A program made the position numbers and the translations under genes. The notes below the pieces were generated by a model. The model was not told the DNA's origin. It saw only the letters and a list, made by a program, of their open reading frames with translations, and made no database searches. A stretch of 64,000 nt of DNA from Azospirillum rugosum (GTDB taxonomy: Bacteria > Pseudomonadota > Alphaproteobacteria > Azospirillales > Azospirillaceae), in the NCBI RefSeq assembly GCF_017876155.1, contig NZ_JAGINP010000012.1:124001-188000 (forward strand). The letters run 5' to 3'. This document shows positions 8,071-17,968 of this stretch, piece by piece; position 1 is the stretch's first letter; every line of letters starts with the position of its first letter.

Positions 8071-9024
8071 TCAGTTCTCCAGCACGGCGTCGGCCGGGGG
8101 CGTCACCGATTGCCTGGCGGCGGCGGACTTGGACACGAACAGCTTGGGCTGCGGCAGAACGACCGGCAGGGTCGCGGCGCTTTCGCCCTTCAGGACCTTG
8201 GCCATCTGCTCGGCCGCGGCGATTCCCATGTCGGCGACCTGCGGCGTGTAGGCGGCCAGCCAGCCGGCCCAGACATAGGTCTGCGTGCCGCCGTACAGCG
8301 TCACGTTGTTGCCGATCTTCGCGTTGATCTCCTTGGCCACCGAGGCGAGATAGTTGTCGGCACCGGAGTAGGTGGTGTCGACCTCGATCTTGCCGCTCGC
8401 CACCTCGTCCAGCACTTCGGCCAGCGAGTTGTTGTCCGGCGCGACGCGGCGGGAGACCATGGCGACGCCGTTCTTCTCCGCCCAGGCGGCGACTTCCTTT
8501 TCGATGAAGTTCGAATTCGGCTCGCGCGCGTTGAAGATGACCAGCAGCTTCTTGATCGGCTTCAGCTTGGTGAAGGCGTCGAACTGCGTCGCGATGGGAA
8601 CGCCGTTGGTCACGCCGGTCACGTTCACGCCCGGCTGGTCCTTGGACTTCACCAGCTTGGCCGCGACGGGGTCGAAGACGATGTTGAAGACGACGGGCGT
8701 CGCATCCAGGGTGAAGCCGGTCGTGACCTGAGTCGCCACGGTGCCGTAGCTGTAGACGCCGTTGAAGGCCTTCTTCGAGATGTCACCCTCGATCGCGCGC
8801 AGTTCGTTGGCGAGCTTCGCGCGGTCCTGGTCCGCGTTGACCTCCTTGTAGGTGACCGAGACGCCCAGTTCGGCCAACCTGGCCTTGAAGGCCTTCTCGG
8901 CTTCCGTCTGTCCTTTCCACAGAACCATCAGAACGGAATTGTTCGCCTGCTGAGCCATCGTGCCCGAAAGGGGAAGCACGGCCATGGCACTTGCAAGCAG
9001 AGCGGAAAGGATCTTCGCCTTCAT
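8071..9024 (-). CDS. ABC transporter substrate-binding protein (ABC_sub_bind / TrpX-like)
   Basis: The 317-residue precursor has a Sec signal peptide (about residues 1-24, ending SGTMAQ). Its mature part is a type-1 periplasmic binding fold of the PF04392 family, with LMVLWKGQTEAEKAF near the start and KKLLVIFNAREPNSNF in the middle. In relatives such proteins deliver amino acids or other small solutes to an ABC permease. No permease or ATPase gene is adjacent, so this is an orphan binding protein or it works with a transporter elsewhere. The ATG at 9024 is preceded by GGAGACGCGCG. The upstream alternative start lacks such a site. Confidence 0.85.
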   Translation of the reverse strand: MKAKILSALLASAMAVLPLSGTMAQQANNSVLMVLWKGQTEAEKAFKARLAELGVSVTYKEVNADQDRAKLANELRAIEGDISKKAFNGVYSYGTVATQVTTGFTLDATPVVFNIVFDPVAAKLVKSKDQPGVNVTGVTNGVPIATQFDAFTKLKPIKKLLVIFNAREPNSNFIEKEVAAWAEKNGVAMVSRRVAPDNNSLAEVLDEVASGKIEVDTTYSGADNYLASVAKEINAKIGNNVTLYGGTQTYVWAGWLAAYTPQVADMGIAAAEQMAKVLKGESAATLPVVLPQPKLFVSKSAAARQSVTPPADAVLEN

Positions 9025-9117
9025 CGCGCGTCTCCAAAGGTTGTAACACAAACACTGCCGCCATTCGTGCCGACACCATATTTGGTTCGCGTGCGGCGAG
9101 CAATCGGTTTATGCCCG

Positions 9118-9147
9118 TTGACATACAAGCCCGCGATGCACTTTAAT
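9118..9147 (+). promoter_or_regulatory. Sigma-70-like promoter for the MFS-hydrolase-kinase operon
   Basis: TTGACA (9118-9123), an 18-bp spacer and TTTAAT (9142-9147) form a near-consensus housekeeping promoter facing the MFS gene whose ATG is at 9240. The intergenic region is shared with the divergent binding-protein gene. Confidence 0.55.
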
Positions 9148-9239
9148 CGCTCCACCGGCAGCGGTGGCGCGCGTGGTTTCACAACCCGCATTTCCGAGGC
9201 GTCCTCCCGCAAGACAACCTGCGCACCACAGCATTGGTC

Positions 9240-10511
9240 ATGATGGAAGAGGCCAGACCACAATCCGGCGCCGACGACGGCCGGCGAATCCGCTGGCTTT
9301 TGTGCGCGTCGTTCTTTCTCGCGACCGCGGCGGACTCCTCGTCCAACGCCTTCCTCCCGGTCTTCGCCCGGGCGTTGCAGCCGGCCACCCCCGGCCTGCC
9401 CGCGGACATGGCCGCCGGCCTGCCCACGGCCGCCTACTGGCTGATGGTGGCCGCGGCCCAGCTGACCGCCGGCCGGTGGGAGCGGGGGCGGGACCACCGC
9501 GTTCTGCTGGTCGGGGCGCTTCTGCTCACCGCGCTGGCGCTCGCGCTGTCGGGGCTGGCGGCGAACGTGCCGATGCTGACGCTGTGGCGCGGCCTCGGCG
9601 GATTCGGGGCCGGAGTCACGATGATCCTGGTCCAGGACGGGCTGCTGCGGCTGGTGGGGGCGGGCGCCCGGACGCGCGCGTCGGGCACCTATCTCGGGTT
9701 CTTCTTCGCGGGCACCATCGCCGGCACGATGGCGGGGGGCGCGCTGGCGGTCGCCGCCGGTCCCATGGCGGCCTTCCTGGCCGCCGCCGCCGCCGCCGCC
9801 CTGGCGGCCCTGGCGGCCATGGCCCTGCCGGCCCACCGGGAGGCCACCGCCCCGCAGCCCTTCCGGGTGCGCGAACTGCTGCGCAACCCGGCCTTCGTGT
9901 CTTTGGTGCTGTTGGGAGCGGTGCCGTCGCGGCTGCTGATCGCGGCCTTCCTCTATTGCCTGGTGCCGTTGCGCCTGCACGACCTGGGGATGAGCGCGGT
10001 CGAGACAGGCTGGGTGCTGACGCTTTACGCGCTGACCATGGCCCTGACCGCACCACCCTGGTCACGGCTGATCGACCGCAGCGGGCGGCCCTTCCTGTTC
10101 ACCATCATCGGCCTTGCGCTGTCCGCGGCGGCCATGGCGACCGTTCCGGCCGCCGGCAGCCTGGGAATCGACGGGCTGGTTCCCGTGGTCGCGGCGGTGG
10201 CGCTGCTGGGAACCGCGCAGGCGCTCGGCATGGCGCCGCAGGTGACCGTTCTGTTCCGCGTCACCCCGGGCGAGATGGAGCGGTTCGGGCGGACGCCCGT
10301 GCTGGGGCTGTTCCGCGTCTTCGAACGGCTCGGCCTGTTCGTCGGCCCGCTGCTGGCGACCAAGCTCGCCGGGCCCGGGGCCGCGTCCGGGCCGGGCGGC
10401 GACGCCGCTCTGATCGCGCTGGCCGTGCTGGCCGCCGCCGCCGCAGTCGCCCTGACCATCGCACTTACAGTGTACGGGCCTTCGCCCGCCAAGCCGGAGA
10501 TCATTCGATGA
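9240..10511 (+). CDS. MFS transporter
   Basis: The 423-residue protein has about 12 hydrophobic segments, beginning at about residue 17 (LLCASFFLATAADSS), and the loop charge pattern of the major facilitator superfamily. It is probably a proton-driven exporter or importer in the inner membrane. The fifth and sixth segments contain a long Ala run (AAAAAAALAALAAMAL). Two ATGs (9240, 9243) are possible and neither has a clear ribosome-binding site. The stop codon overlaps the ATG of the hydrolase gene (ATGA), so translation of the two is coupled. Substrate cannot be inferred. Confidence 0.85.
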   Translation: MMEEARPQSGADDGRRIRWLLCASFFLATAADSSSNAFLPVFARALQPATPGLPADMAAGLPTAAYWLMVAAAQLTAGRWERGRDHRVLLVGALLLTALALALSGLAANVPMLTLWRGLGGFGAGVTMILVQDGLLRLVGAGARTRASGTYLGFFFAGTIAGTMAGGALAVAAGPMAAFLAAAAAAALAALAAMALPAHREATAPQPFRVRELLRNPAFVSLVLLGAVPSRLLIAAFLYCLVPLRLHDLGMSAVETGWVLTLYALTMALTAPPWSRLIDRSGRPFLFTIIGLALSAAAMATVPAAGSLGIDGLVPVVAAVALLGTAQALGMAPQVTVLFRVTPGEMERFGRTPVLGLFRVFERLGLFVGPLLATKLAGPGAASGPGGDAALIALAVLAAAAAVALTIALTVYGPSPAKPEIIR

Positions 10512-11644
10512 CCGGGTTACCAGACACTCTGCCGGTGGTCCCCGCCGGTCCGCAGGGCGCCGACGGCCCGTCCCTGTGGTCGTGGGGCGACGCCATGACC
10601 TGGGAAGAATACGAGATCATGGTCCGCCGTACCGCGGAGCCGTTCGAGGGGCGCTTCGAGCAGCGCTTCTTCAACTACGTGCACCCCACGCGGCTCCAGG
10701 GCCACTGGCCGTCGCACCAGGTCAAGCCGACCGAGGTGCGCATGGCCTACACCGATTGGGGCGATCCCGACGGTCCGCTGGTGATCTGCGTCGGCGGCAT
10801 CGCCAACACGGCGCGGCGCTGGGACTACATGGCGCTCGGCCTGTGCGACGACTTCCACGTCGTCTGCCTGGATTGGCCCGGCCGCGGCATGAGCGGCTGG
10901 ATGCCGACCCAAGGCGACTACAGCATCGCCACGAACGTGGAGGTGCTGCGGCAATTGATCACGCACCTCGACTACGAACGCGCGAGCATCATCGGCTCGT
11001 CGCTGGGCGGCAGCTCGGCGATCGCCTTCTGCGCGGAGCATCCGGGCGTCATCGACAAGCTGATCCTGAACGACATCGGCCCCTACATCCCGGCGGAGCG
11101 GCGGCGCCGCCGCGCCCAGGCTGTGGCGCGCCACTACATCTTCCGCCGGCCCGCCGACCTGTTCCGCCGCCTGGGCGCCTCCGCCAAGAACGAGGGGCCG
11201 GTGACCGAGGACGAGCTGCTGCACAACACCTACTACCAGACCCAATGGTCGGACGGGCATGGCGGACGCATCTACCGCCACGACCCGCGGGCGCTCCAGG
11301 CCTACGCCGAGGAGGCGCAGGACAGCCTGACCCAGTGGGAGGAGTGGGCGGGCATCGACATGCCGGTCCTGGTGATCCACGGCATGCTGTCCGACGCGCT
11401 GCTGCCCGACACGGTGGACGAGATGATCGCGAAGCCGGGCGTGACGGCCATGCATGTGCCTGAGACCGGCCACACCCCGGCGCTGAGCGACGCGAACCAG
11501 ATCCATTTCCTGCGCAGCTGGCTTTTGGGCGAGGGGCCGGAGTCGCACTTCACCAGCCTGAATCCGCCGGCGACGCCGCGCCACCTGTTCGGCGCGGCAC
11601 CGGCACCGGCACCGGCGAAGCCGGCTCCGGTTTCCGGACGATGA
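10508..11644 (+). CDS. Alpha/beta-hydrolase
   Basis: The 378-residue cytoplasmic protein has an alpha/beta-hydrolase core. [14 protein letters not shown] provides the oxyanion-hole region, GSSLGG (about 163-168) the nucleophile elbow with S165, and ETGHTPAL the catalytic H322. An N-terminal extension of about 70 residues precedes the core, and the tail is an Ala-Pro repeat (about 360-373). Such enzymes hydrolyse esters, lactones or haloalkanes, and the substrate is unknown. Its ATG overlaps the MFS stop codon, and its own stop codon overlaps the start of the downstream kinase, an unusual coupling of transporter, hydrolase and sensor. Confidence 0.85.
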   Translation: MTGLPDTLPVVPAGPQGADGPSLWSWGDAMTWEEYEIMVRRTAEPFEGRFEQRFFNYVHPTRLQGHWPSHQVKPTEVRMAYTDWGDPDGPLVICVGGIANTARRWDYMALGLCDDFHVVCLDWPGRGMSGWMPTQGDYSIATNVEVLRQLITHLDYERASIIGSSLGGSSAIAFCAEHPGVIDKLILNDIGPYIPAERRRRRAQAVARHYIFRRPADLFRRLGASAKNEGPVTEDELLHNTYYQTQWSDGHGGRIYRHDPRALQAYAEEAQDSLTQWEEWAGIDMPVLVIHGMLSDALLPDTVDEMIAKPGVTAMHVPETGHTPALSDANQIHFLRSWLLGEGPESHFTSLNPPATPRHLFGAAPAPAPAKPAPVSGR

Positions 11645-14367
11645 GCGGGGACGGCGCCGCGGCGGTGCTCGACGGTCCGGCGCCCATGCACGATGCCGGG
11701 ACGCCGGCCGCCACCCTCGCCGAACTGCCGGGCCACCATCTGTCGGTCGAAGCCGACACGCCCGAGGCGGTCGTCCAGGCGCTGTTCGCGTCCAACCCGG
11801 CGCTTCCCGGCCTGATCCTGACCCGCGGCGGCGCCTTCACCGGCCTGCGCGCGCGCGGCGGAGCCCTGGACACGGAACCGCTCCGGCTCAATGCCGCCGA
11901 CGCCATCGGGACGGCGGCCGAGCGGATCCTGGCGCGGCCGCCCGAGCGCCTGCTCGACCCCGTCGTCGTCGCCCACGCCGGCGGGCACCTCCAGCTGGTG
12001 GAAGCCTCGGCGGTCCTGCGCGCGGTCGCCCGGACGGCGGAACGCGCCGGCGCGGAGGTGCGGAGCCTGCGCGCGGAGCTTCAGTCCTGCGCGGAGAGGC
12101 TGGACGCCACAGGGCGGACCCTGCAGGACATCCAGCAGCGGCAGGCGGATGAAACCCAGGGGCACGCCCGCACGGAGCAGGCGCTGCGCGACCACCGCCA
12201 GCGGCTGCTGCGGCAGACCATGGCGCTGCACGACATCGCGCGGCTCGAATCGGTCCGCGGTTCCGATTTCGACCAGGCGCTGCGGGACATCGCCCTCATC
12301 ATCGCCTTCACGCTGAACGTCGACCGCGTCGCCGTCTGGACGCTGTCCGAAACCTCGGAGGGGCTGGAGGCCACGCCCGTCGCCGGCCATGGCGTGCGCG
12401 CCTGGAACGCCGAGCCTTTCCCGATCGCGCGCTTCCCGCTGTACCTGCAGACCCTGATCCGCGAACGGTCGCTGGTCGCCAACGACGTGGCGGAGGACAT
12501 CCGGCTGGGCGAACTGCTGGAAACGGTGCTCCGCCCGGCCGGCGTGATGTCGCTGGTGCATCTCTGCGTCAAGGTGGAAGGGCGCCCGCTCGCCCTGCTG
12601 CGCTGCGAGCACCGCCGCCTGCCGCGGCCTTGGTCCGACGACGAGGTGAACTTCATCGAGGCGGCGACCACCTTCGTGGCGCTCGTCGCCATCGGGCAGG
12701 AGCGCAACCGCGCGGTCCAGGCCCTGCACGACAGCGAGCAGCGCCTGCGCCAGGCCAAGGACCAAGCGGAGGCCGCGACCCAGGCCAAGTCGGATTTCCT
12801 GGCGACGATGAGCCACGAAATCCGGACGCCGATGAACGGCGTGCTCGGCATGCTGGAAATCCTGGGGCGCAGCCGGCTCGACGCGGACCAGGAACGGTCG
12901 GTCGCGGTGATCCGCGAAAGCTCCCTGTCGCTGATGCGCATCATCAACGACATCCTCGACTTCTCGAAGATCGAGGCCGGGAAGCTCGACCTCGACCTCG
13001 TGCCCATGCGGCTGCGGGAGGTGGTGGACGGCGTCGTCGCCACGCTGGGCTCGACCGCCCAGAAGAAGGGGCTGACCCTGACGGGGACCGTGGACCCGGC
13101 GATTCCGCCCTGGCTGGTCGGCGATCCGATGCGGCTGCGGCAAATTCTCCTGAACTTCGCCAACAACGCGATCAAGTTCACGGGCGAGGGGCGGATCACG
13201 CTGGACGCGCGGGCGCTGCCCCCTGGCGATGGTGACGGCGATGGACAGGCGGTCCTGCGCATCACGGTGAGCGACACGGGCATCGGGCTGACGCGGGAAC
13301 AGGTGGATCGCCTGTTCCAGCCCTTCGTGCAGGCGGAACAGTCGACCGCGCGCCGGTTCGGCGGCACCGGGCTCGGATTGTCGATCTGCCGCATGCTGGT
13401 CCATCTGATGGGCGGGCGCATCGGCGTGGACAGCGAACCCGGCCGGGGCAGCGCCTTCTGGATCGAACTGACGCTTCCGGTCGCGGAGAAGGGCGCCGAA
13501 ACCGGTGCGCGGGGAACCGGCTCCGCCGCGCCCTGGGGCGATGCGCTGCCGAAGCTGGCCCCGGACGGGCCGATCCTGGTCGCCGACGACCATCCGATCA
13601 ACCGCGAGGTGATCGCGCGCCAGCTTCAGCAGCTGGGCTGTACCGCCGACACCGTGAACGACGGGCGGGAGGCTTTCGAGGCGCTGGAGCGCCGGGACTA
13701 TGTCCTGCTGCTCACAGACTGGGACATGCCGGAGATGGACGGGCTGGAGCTGACCCGCGCCATCCGCGCGCGGGAGGTCGCGCGCGGGCAGGGCACCGGC
13801 CGTCTGCCCATCGTCGGCATCACCGCCAACGCCTTCGCCGGCGAGGTGGAGCGGTGCATGGCGGTCGGCATGGACGACTGTCTGACCAAGCCGGTGGACA
13901 CGGCGCGCCTCGGCCAGTGCCTCGCGCGGTGGATACCGCTGGCGGACGCGTCCGCGGCGGCCGATGACGATGATGACGAGGAGGAGAACGCGTTTCCGCC
14001 CTCTCCCCCGCCGCCGGAACCTCCGCGGGGCGAAGGCGCCGCCATCGACGTCCGCGGCTTCCGCGACCTGCTGGGGGACGACCGGGACGCGATCCGTGGC
14101 CTGCTCAACCGCTATCTTCAGGCGAGCGCGCCGGTCTACGCGCAGTTGCGCGCGGCGATGGAGGCCCGGCAGTCCGCCGACGCGGTGCGGAGCCACGCCC
14201 ACGCCCTGAAGGGCGCGTCGGGCATGGTGCGGGCGTCGGCCCTGGCCGCGGTGTGCCTGACCATCGAAAAGGCGGCGGGATCGGCGGATTGGGCCGCCAT
14301 CGACGCCTCGTCGCCGGCGCTTGCCCAGGCTTGGGACGCGGTCGACGCCTTCGTCGCCGCCTTTTGA
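11641..14367 (+). CDS. Hybrid sensor histidine kinase with GAF, receiver and HPt domains
   Basis: This 908-residue soluble kinase shows, in order: an N-terminal region resembling a reduced CBS-like pair (about 30-125), a coiled coil (about 135-195), a GAF domain (about 205-355), HisKA with phospho-His H392 in [11 protein letters not shown], HATPase_c (N-box [12 protein letters not shown]-box GGTGLGLSI), a receiver with D693 in [13 protein letters not shown], an acidic-proline linker (about 775-800) and an HPt domain with H854 in HALKGASG. A full internal His-Asp-His relay is therefore present and a separate output regulator is expected. It is translationally coupled to the hydrolase upstream (ATGA), so it may sense the hydrolase product or transported solute (inference). 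Confidence 0.93.
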   Translation: MSGDGAAAVLDGPAPMHDAGTPAATLAELPGHHLSVEADTPEAVVQALFASNPALPGLILTRGGAFTGLRARGGALDTEPLRLNAADAIGTAAERILARPPERLLDPVVVAHAGGHLQLVEASAVLRAVARTAERAGAEVRSLRAELQSCAERLDATGRTLQDIQQRQADETQGHARTEQALRDHRQRLLRQTMALHDIARLESVRGSDFDQALRDIALIIAFTLNVDRVAVWTLSETSEGLEATPVAGHGVRAWNAEPFPIARFPLYLQTLIRERSLVANDVAEDIRLGELLETVLRPAGVMSLVHLCVKVEGRPLALLRCEHRRLPRPWSDDEVNFIEAATTFVALVAIGQERNRAVQALHDSEQRLRQAKDQAEAATQAKSDFLATMSHEIRTPMNGVLGMLEILGRSRLDADQERSVAVIRESSLSLMRIINDILDFSKIEAGKLDLDLVPMRLREVVDGVVATLGSTAQKKGLTLTGTVDPAIPPWLVGDPMRLRQILLNFANNAIKFTGEGRITLDARALPPGDGDGDGQAVLRITVSDTGIGLTREQVDRLFQPFVQAEQSTARRFGGTGLGLSICRMLVHLMGGRIGVDSEPGRGSAFWIELTLPVAEKGAETGARGTGSAAPWGDALPKLAPDGPILVADDHPINREVIARQLQQLGCTADTVNDGREAFEALERRDYVLLLTDWDMPEMDGLELTRAIRAREVARGQGTGRLPIVGITANAFAGEVERCMAVGMDDCLTKPVDTARLGQCLARWIPLADASAAADDDDDEEENAFPPSPPPPEPPRGEGAAIDVRGFRDLLGDDRDAIRGLLNRYLQASAPVYAQLRAAMEARQSADAVRSHAHALKGASGMVRASALAAVCLTIEKAAGSADWAAIDASSPALAQAWDAVDAFVAAF

Positions 14368-14446
14368 CGAGGCCGGCCGGCGGCAAGCCGCGCCGCCTCC
14401 GGCCCGGCCCTGAACCCCATCACTGCGCGCGGCCGGGAGATCTGCG

Positions 14447-14983
14447 GTGGACGATCGGTGCTTCCTGTTCATGCGCCATGGCGAAACGGACTACAACCGG
14501 CGCAAGGTCCGGTGCGGCGGTGACGTCGACATCCCCCTGACCGAGGCCGGGGAGCGCCAGGCGCACGACACCGCCCGGCTCCTGGCCGACGGCCCCGACC
14601 GCATCGACGCGGTCATCGCCAGCCCCTTGATCCGCACGCGTCGTACGGCGGAGATCGTGCTTTCGGTGTTGGGCGACGTTCCCCTCCATCTCCACGACGG
14701 GCTGATCGAGCGCCGACTCGGTGCGTGGAACGGGATGGGAATCCCGGAAACCCAGCCCCTCATCGACGCGAAGGCGACGCCCCCCGGCGGCGAGGGCGAG
14801 GAGGAGTTCCGTGAGCGGATCCGCCGCACCCTGGACGACATCGCGGGCCGCGGCCACCGCCTGCCGCTTCTGGTCGGCAGCAAGGGGGTGGGGCGCATGC
14901 TGGGGCTGATCCTGGGCGACGAGCACCCGCCCATGGGGAACGCCGCGGTGCTGCGGTTCCGCTTTCCATCGACGGTTGCGTAG
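14447..14983 (+). CDS. Histidine phosphatase family protein lacking the second catalytic His
   Basis: The 178-residue protein has the phosphoglycerate-mutase-like start FMRHGETDYN (phospho-accepting H11), then SPLIRTRRTAEI with conserved basic residues and ERRLGAWNG with the acidic helper. The usual late motif SHGG is replaced by G-S-K-G at about residues 144-147, so the second catalytic His is Ser. Activity may be reduced or lost. The start is GTG at 14447 preceded by GGGAG. It lies 79 bp after the hybrid kinase and could be the last gene of that operon. Confidence 0.82.
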   Translation: MDDRCFLFMRHGETDYNRRKVRCGGDVDIPLTEAGERQAHDTARLLADGPDRIDAVIASPLIRTRRTAEIVLSVLGDVPLHLHDGLIERRLGAWNGMGIPETQPLIDAKATPPGGEGEEEFRERIRRTLDDIAGRGHRLPLLVGSKGVGRMLGLILGDEHPPMGNAAVLRFRFPSTVA

Positions 14984-15170
14984 CACGCGGCCGGATACGC
15001 GACAACCGAGGGTTATAATCCGGGTAAACAGCGCATGACGCAGACGAGTCATGTTTATCTGAGACGCTTTATCCGCTACCCTTATTCGTAATATGACCGT
15101 TTAATGGTTGGTGAGATATCGGTCGTTCTCGCACGCGAGGACGTGTTGTGCCAGCGGAAGGAAAACTGCC

Positions 15171-16742
15171 ATGCCGACCTTCATGAGCCGAAGCCTGACG
15201 GTTCGCGTCCTGATGCCGATTGCCGTGCTGCTCGCGGCGATCGCTGTGGCGGCGATCGCGGGCGTGGCGTACATGAACATGACCTCGGTCCGCGAGTCGT
15301 TGTCCAGCCGCGCGCAGATGATGACGACCGTCCTCGTCGGCGGCGCCGGGGAAGCCCTGTGGGGAATGGACACCGGGGCCGGGACCAACCTGCTGTCGGC
15401 GCTGGCGTCCGACCCCGACTATCTGGGCAGCACGATCACGGCCAAGAACGGGCGGGTCTTCGCCACGCATGGCAAGGCCGCCGATCCGGACGCGACCGCG
15501 AAGGTGATCTCCGCGTCGGCCCCCGTCCTCTACGGTTCCGGCAGCAAGAAGGAGCAGATCGGCACGATCGAGGTCCGCCTGACCGCGGACCGGGCCTATG
15601 AAGCCCTGTGGGCCGAAACGATGATGATCGCGGGCATCGGCGCCCTGGCCCTGCTGCTGGTGTGCGGGGTGCTGTACATGATCGTGCGCGGCGTGACGCG
15701 GCCCATCGTCACGATGACCGCGATCATGGACGAACTGGCGGCGGGGCGGACCGACGTGGTGGTCCCGGCGCTCCACCGGCAGGACGAGGTCGGGCGCATG
15801 GCCGCCTCGGTGCAGACCTTCCGCGAGAACGCCCTGGCCAAGCTGCGCCTGGAAGCCGACCAGATCCGGATCCGCGAAGAATCGGAACAGCAGCGGCGCA
15901 AGGCCCTGGCGTCGGTCGCCGACAACTTCGACGCCGAGGTCGGTCACCTGCTGTCCGCGGTCAACAGCACGGCGGTGGAGATGAGCGCGGCCATCGGCGC
16001 GGTCGCCGACAGCGCCGGCGACAACGCCAACCTGAGCCGCACCGTGGCGAGCGCCGCCGAGGAAGTGACGGCCAGCGTGGAGACCGTCGCGTCGGCCGTG
16101 GAGGAGCTGGCGGCGTCGATCCGCGAGATCTCGACCCAGGCGCAGGCCTCGTACGCCGCGTCGGACAGCGCCAACCGCCGCATCGACGAGACGGTGAACC
16201 GGATGAAGAAGCTGGTCGGGGACAGCGCGAAGATCGGCGACGTCCTGACCCTGATCTCCTCCATCGCCGGCCAGACCAACCTGCTGGCGCTGAACGCCAC
16301 CATCGAAGCCGCCCGCGCGGGCGAAGCCGGCAAGGGATTCGCCGTGGTCGCGACAGAGGTCAAGAACCTCGCCGGGCAGACGGCCAAGGCGACCGAGGAA
16401 ATCTCCACCCTGATCGGCGCCATCCAGACCTCGTCGAACGGCGCCGCCAGCGAAATCGACCAGATCACCAAGGTGGTGACCACGCTCAACGAGATCAGTG
16501 CCTCCATCGCCGCCGCGGTGGAGCAGCAGAACTCCGCGACCGTGGAGATCAGCCGGGCCGTGCAGCAGGCCGCCCACGGCACCGAGCGGCTGCGCGAGAA
16601 CATCGAAGGGGTCGCCCAGTCGGCGGAACGCAACGACGAGTCGGTCGCCCGCCTGCATTCCGGCATCCGCAGCCTGGAGGCGAGCTTCCACGGCGTGCAA
16701 ACGCAGGTCGACCACTTCATCGACAAGCTGAAGCAAGGTTGA
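15171..16742 (+). CDS. Methyl-accepting chemotaxis protein
   Basis: The 523-residue chemoreceptor has an N-terminal membrane segment (about 13-35), a periplasmic domain of about 115 residues, a second membrane segment (about 151-172), a HAMP domain (about 173-225) and a cytoplasmic signalling hairpin. The hairpin carries the highly conserved tip [18 protein letters not shown], which contacts CheA and CheW. The ligand domain is small and has no recognised fold. The ATG at 15171 follows AAGGAAAAC. The frame is open for 21 codons upstream but without a better site. No other chemotaxis gene is in the window. Confidence 0.93.
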   Translation: MPTFMSRSLTVRVLMPIAVLLAAIAVAAIAGVAYMNMTSVRESLSSRAQMMTTVLVGGAGEALWGMDTGAGTNLLSALASDPDYLGSTITAKNGRVFATHGKAADPDATAKVISASAPVLYGSGSKKEQIGTIEVRLTADRAYEALWAETMMIAGIGALALLLVCGVLYMIVRGVTRPIVTMTAIMDELAAGRTDVVVPALHRQDEVGRMAASVQTFRENALAKLRLEADQIRIREESEQQRRKALASVADNFDAEVGHLLSAVNSTAVEMSAAIGAVADSAGDNANLSRTVASAAEEVTASVETVASAVEELAASIREISTQAQASYAASDSANRRIDETVNRMKKLVGDSAKIGDVLTLISSIAGQTNLLALNATIEAARAGEAGKGFAVVATEVKNLAGQTAKATEEISTLIGAIQTSSNGAASEIDQITKVVTTLNEISASIAAAVEQQNSATVEISRAVQQAAHGTERLRENIEGVAQSAERNDESVARLHSGIRSLEASFHGVQTQVDHFIDKLKQG

Positions 16743-16761
16743 CGCGGTGTACGGTTGGTGA

Positions 16762-16779
16762 GCGGCCTGTCAGGGCCGC
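16762..16779. terminator. Short hairpin between convergent genes
   Basis: GCGGCC (16762-16767) and GGCCGC (16774-16779) are exact inverted arms with a 6-nt loop, placed between the convergent chemoreceptor and unknown-protein genes. There is no T-run, so this is a weak terminator candidate. Confidence 0.35.
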
Positions 16780-16797
16780 CCGCCAGCTGTGGGTTTG

Positions 16798-17877
16798 TCA
16801 GCCGCCCAGGCGCCGGGTGGTCACCGGGCCGAGCGTGCCGCGCCAGTCGCGCAATTCGGCCTCCACCCGGTCGGCCGCCCGCTGGTCGCGGTAGCGCTTG
16901 CGCGCCCGCCCGGCGTCGCCGCGCATCTGCATCTCCAGCATCCGCTTGGCCACTTCAGGCTCCGAGGCGACGGCCTGCCGCCAGCGCTCCAGCCGGGTTT
17001 CCGCCACGGCGTCCACGATGGCCTGCATCGCGGGCATCCGGCCGAGCTTGTCGACGCTCGGCGCCAGACGCGCCGCGGCCGCGGCGGCGGCCTCCTTGGG
17101 AATGCCGGGAAACACGCGCTGCACGCTGTCGGCGACCGACTGCTTCACCGTTTCGCCGCGCTCCTTCGCCTGGGCGCCGCGGCTGGTGCGGGCCGCCGTC
17201 CGCGTCTGCTTTCGGACGTGCCAGTCCAGGATCTCCGCGGCGACGGCCTTGCCGTCCTCATCCATCCACAGTGCCGGTCCGACCCCGGCGTGCAGGACGG
17301 ACCGAATCGCGTCGGGAAGCTCGGTCGTCTCACCTTCGGTCACCTCGAAGGCCAGCCGCAGGGCCTTCAGCGAGCGCAGGGACCGCGCGCGGGCCTCGTC
17401 ACCGGCCAGCAGGTCGCCGGCTGCGAAGACGCCGCCGTCATGAAGAATCTGCAAGAGGTCCAGGTCGTTGCGCGTCCAGCGGCGTGACGCCAGCAGGCGC
17501 TCCGCCCGAACCGCCAGCAGGTCGCGGACCGCGGCGGGCCGGTTGGCCGCAACGCTGCGCTCCACGCGCCAGACTCCGCCATCGAAGCGGGCGATGGTCC
17601 AGTGTGTGCCGTTCTCGACGGGTTGGTCGGTCGGGAAAAGGTTCCACTGGTCGGCCGCGCGCAGGCATCCCTCCGGCGGGCTGGCCCAGGGCGTTCCGGG
17701 CTTCGAGTAGAAGCTGGGCGCGGCCGGGCTTTTCAGGACGAAGCGCCAGCCGGCGACCTCGGCGGCGAGGCCGTCTGGCATGGCCGCGGGGCGGTTCCAG
17801 TCGCCCAGCTTCAGGATCGGATCGGCGGACGGGGATTCAGGCTGCGGAAACTCGGACTTTGGGGACTCGGGCGGCAT
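16798..17877 (-). CDS. Hypothetical protein, unknown function
   Basis: The 359-residue product was not assigned to a family. The first 25 residues are rich in Pro, Ser and Glu and probably disordered. A Trp-rich region follows (about 50-110, including WNLFPTDQP, HWTIARF and VWRVERS). The rest is helical and charged, with an Ala-rich run KEAAAAAAARLAP (about 265-277) and a C-terminal Arg-rich helix. No signal peptide or membrane segment is visible, so it is probably cytoplasmic. The ATG at 17877 is chosen because GGAAGGAG precedes it at good spacing. The gene lies 84 bp downstream of the GFA gene on the same strand, the two separated by a tandem repeat. Confidence 0.7.
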   Translation of the reverse strand: MPPESPKSEFPQPESPSADPILKLGDWNRPAAMPDGLAAEVAGWRFVLKSPAAPSFYSKPGTPWASPPEGCLRAADQWNLFPTDQPVENGTHWTIARFDGGVWRVERSVAANRPAAVRDLLAVRAERLLASRRWTRNDLDLLQILHDGGVFAAGDLLAGDEARARSLRSLKALRLAFEVTEGETTELPDAIRSVLHAGVGPALWMDEDGKAVAAEILDWHVRKQTRTAARTSRGAQAKERGETVKQSVADSVQRVFPGIPKEAAAAAAARLAPSVDKLGRMPAMQAIVDAVAETRLERWRQAVASEPEVAKRMLEMQMRGDAGRARKRYRDQRAADRVEAELRDWRGTLGPVTTRRLGG

Positions 17878-17924
17878 AAAACAGGCTCCTTCCGCCGGCA
17901 CCTTACATGGGGGCGGGATCCCGC

Positions 17925-17968
17925 GTCACGCCCCTCGTCACGCCCCTCGTCACGCCCCTCGTCACGCC
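17925..17968. repeat. 12-bp tandem repeat at the end of the GFA gene
   Basis: Three full copies of GTCACGCCCCTC (17925-17960) plus a partial copy GTCACGCC (17961-17968) lie head to tail. On the minus strand each unit repeats the last codons of the GFA gene, so the real stop codon is followed by three more in-frame TGA codons. Replication slippage of the gene end is the simplest origin. Confidence 0.9.

Noticed and set aside
11302..14472. Very long open frame (over 1000 codons) on the minus strand opposite the hybrid kinase
   Set aside because: It is antisense to a kinase with intact motifs. The translation is rich in Arg, His, Gln and Gly without any domain, as expected for high-GC shadow frames.
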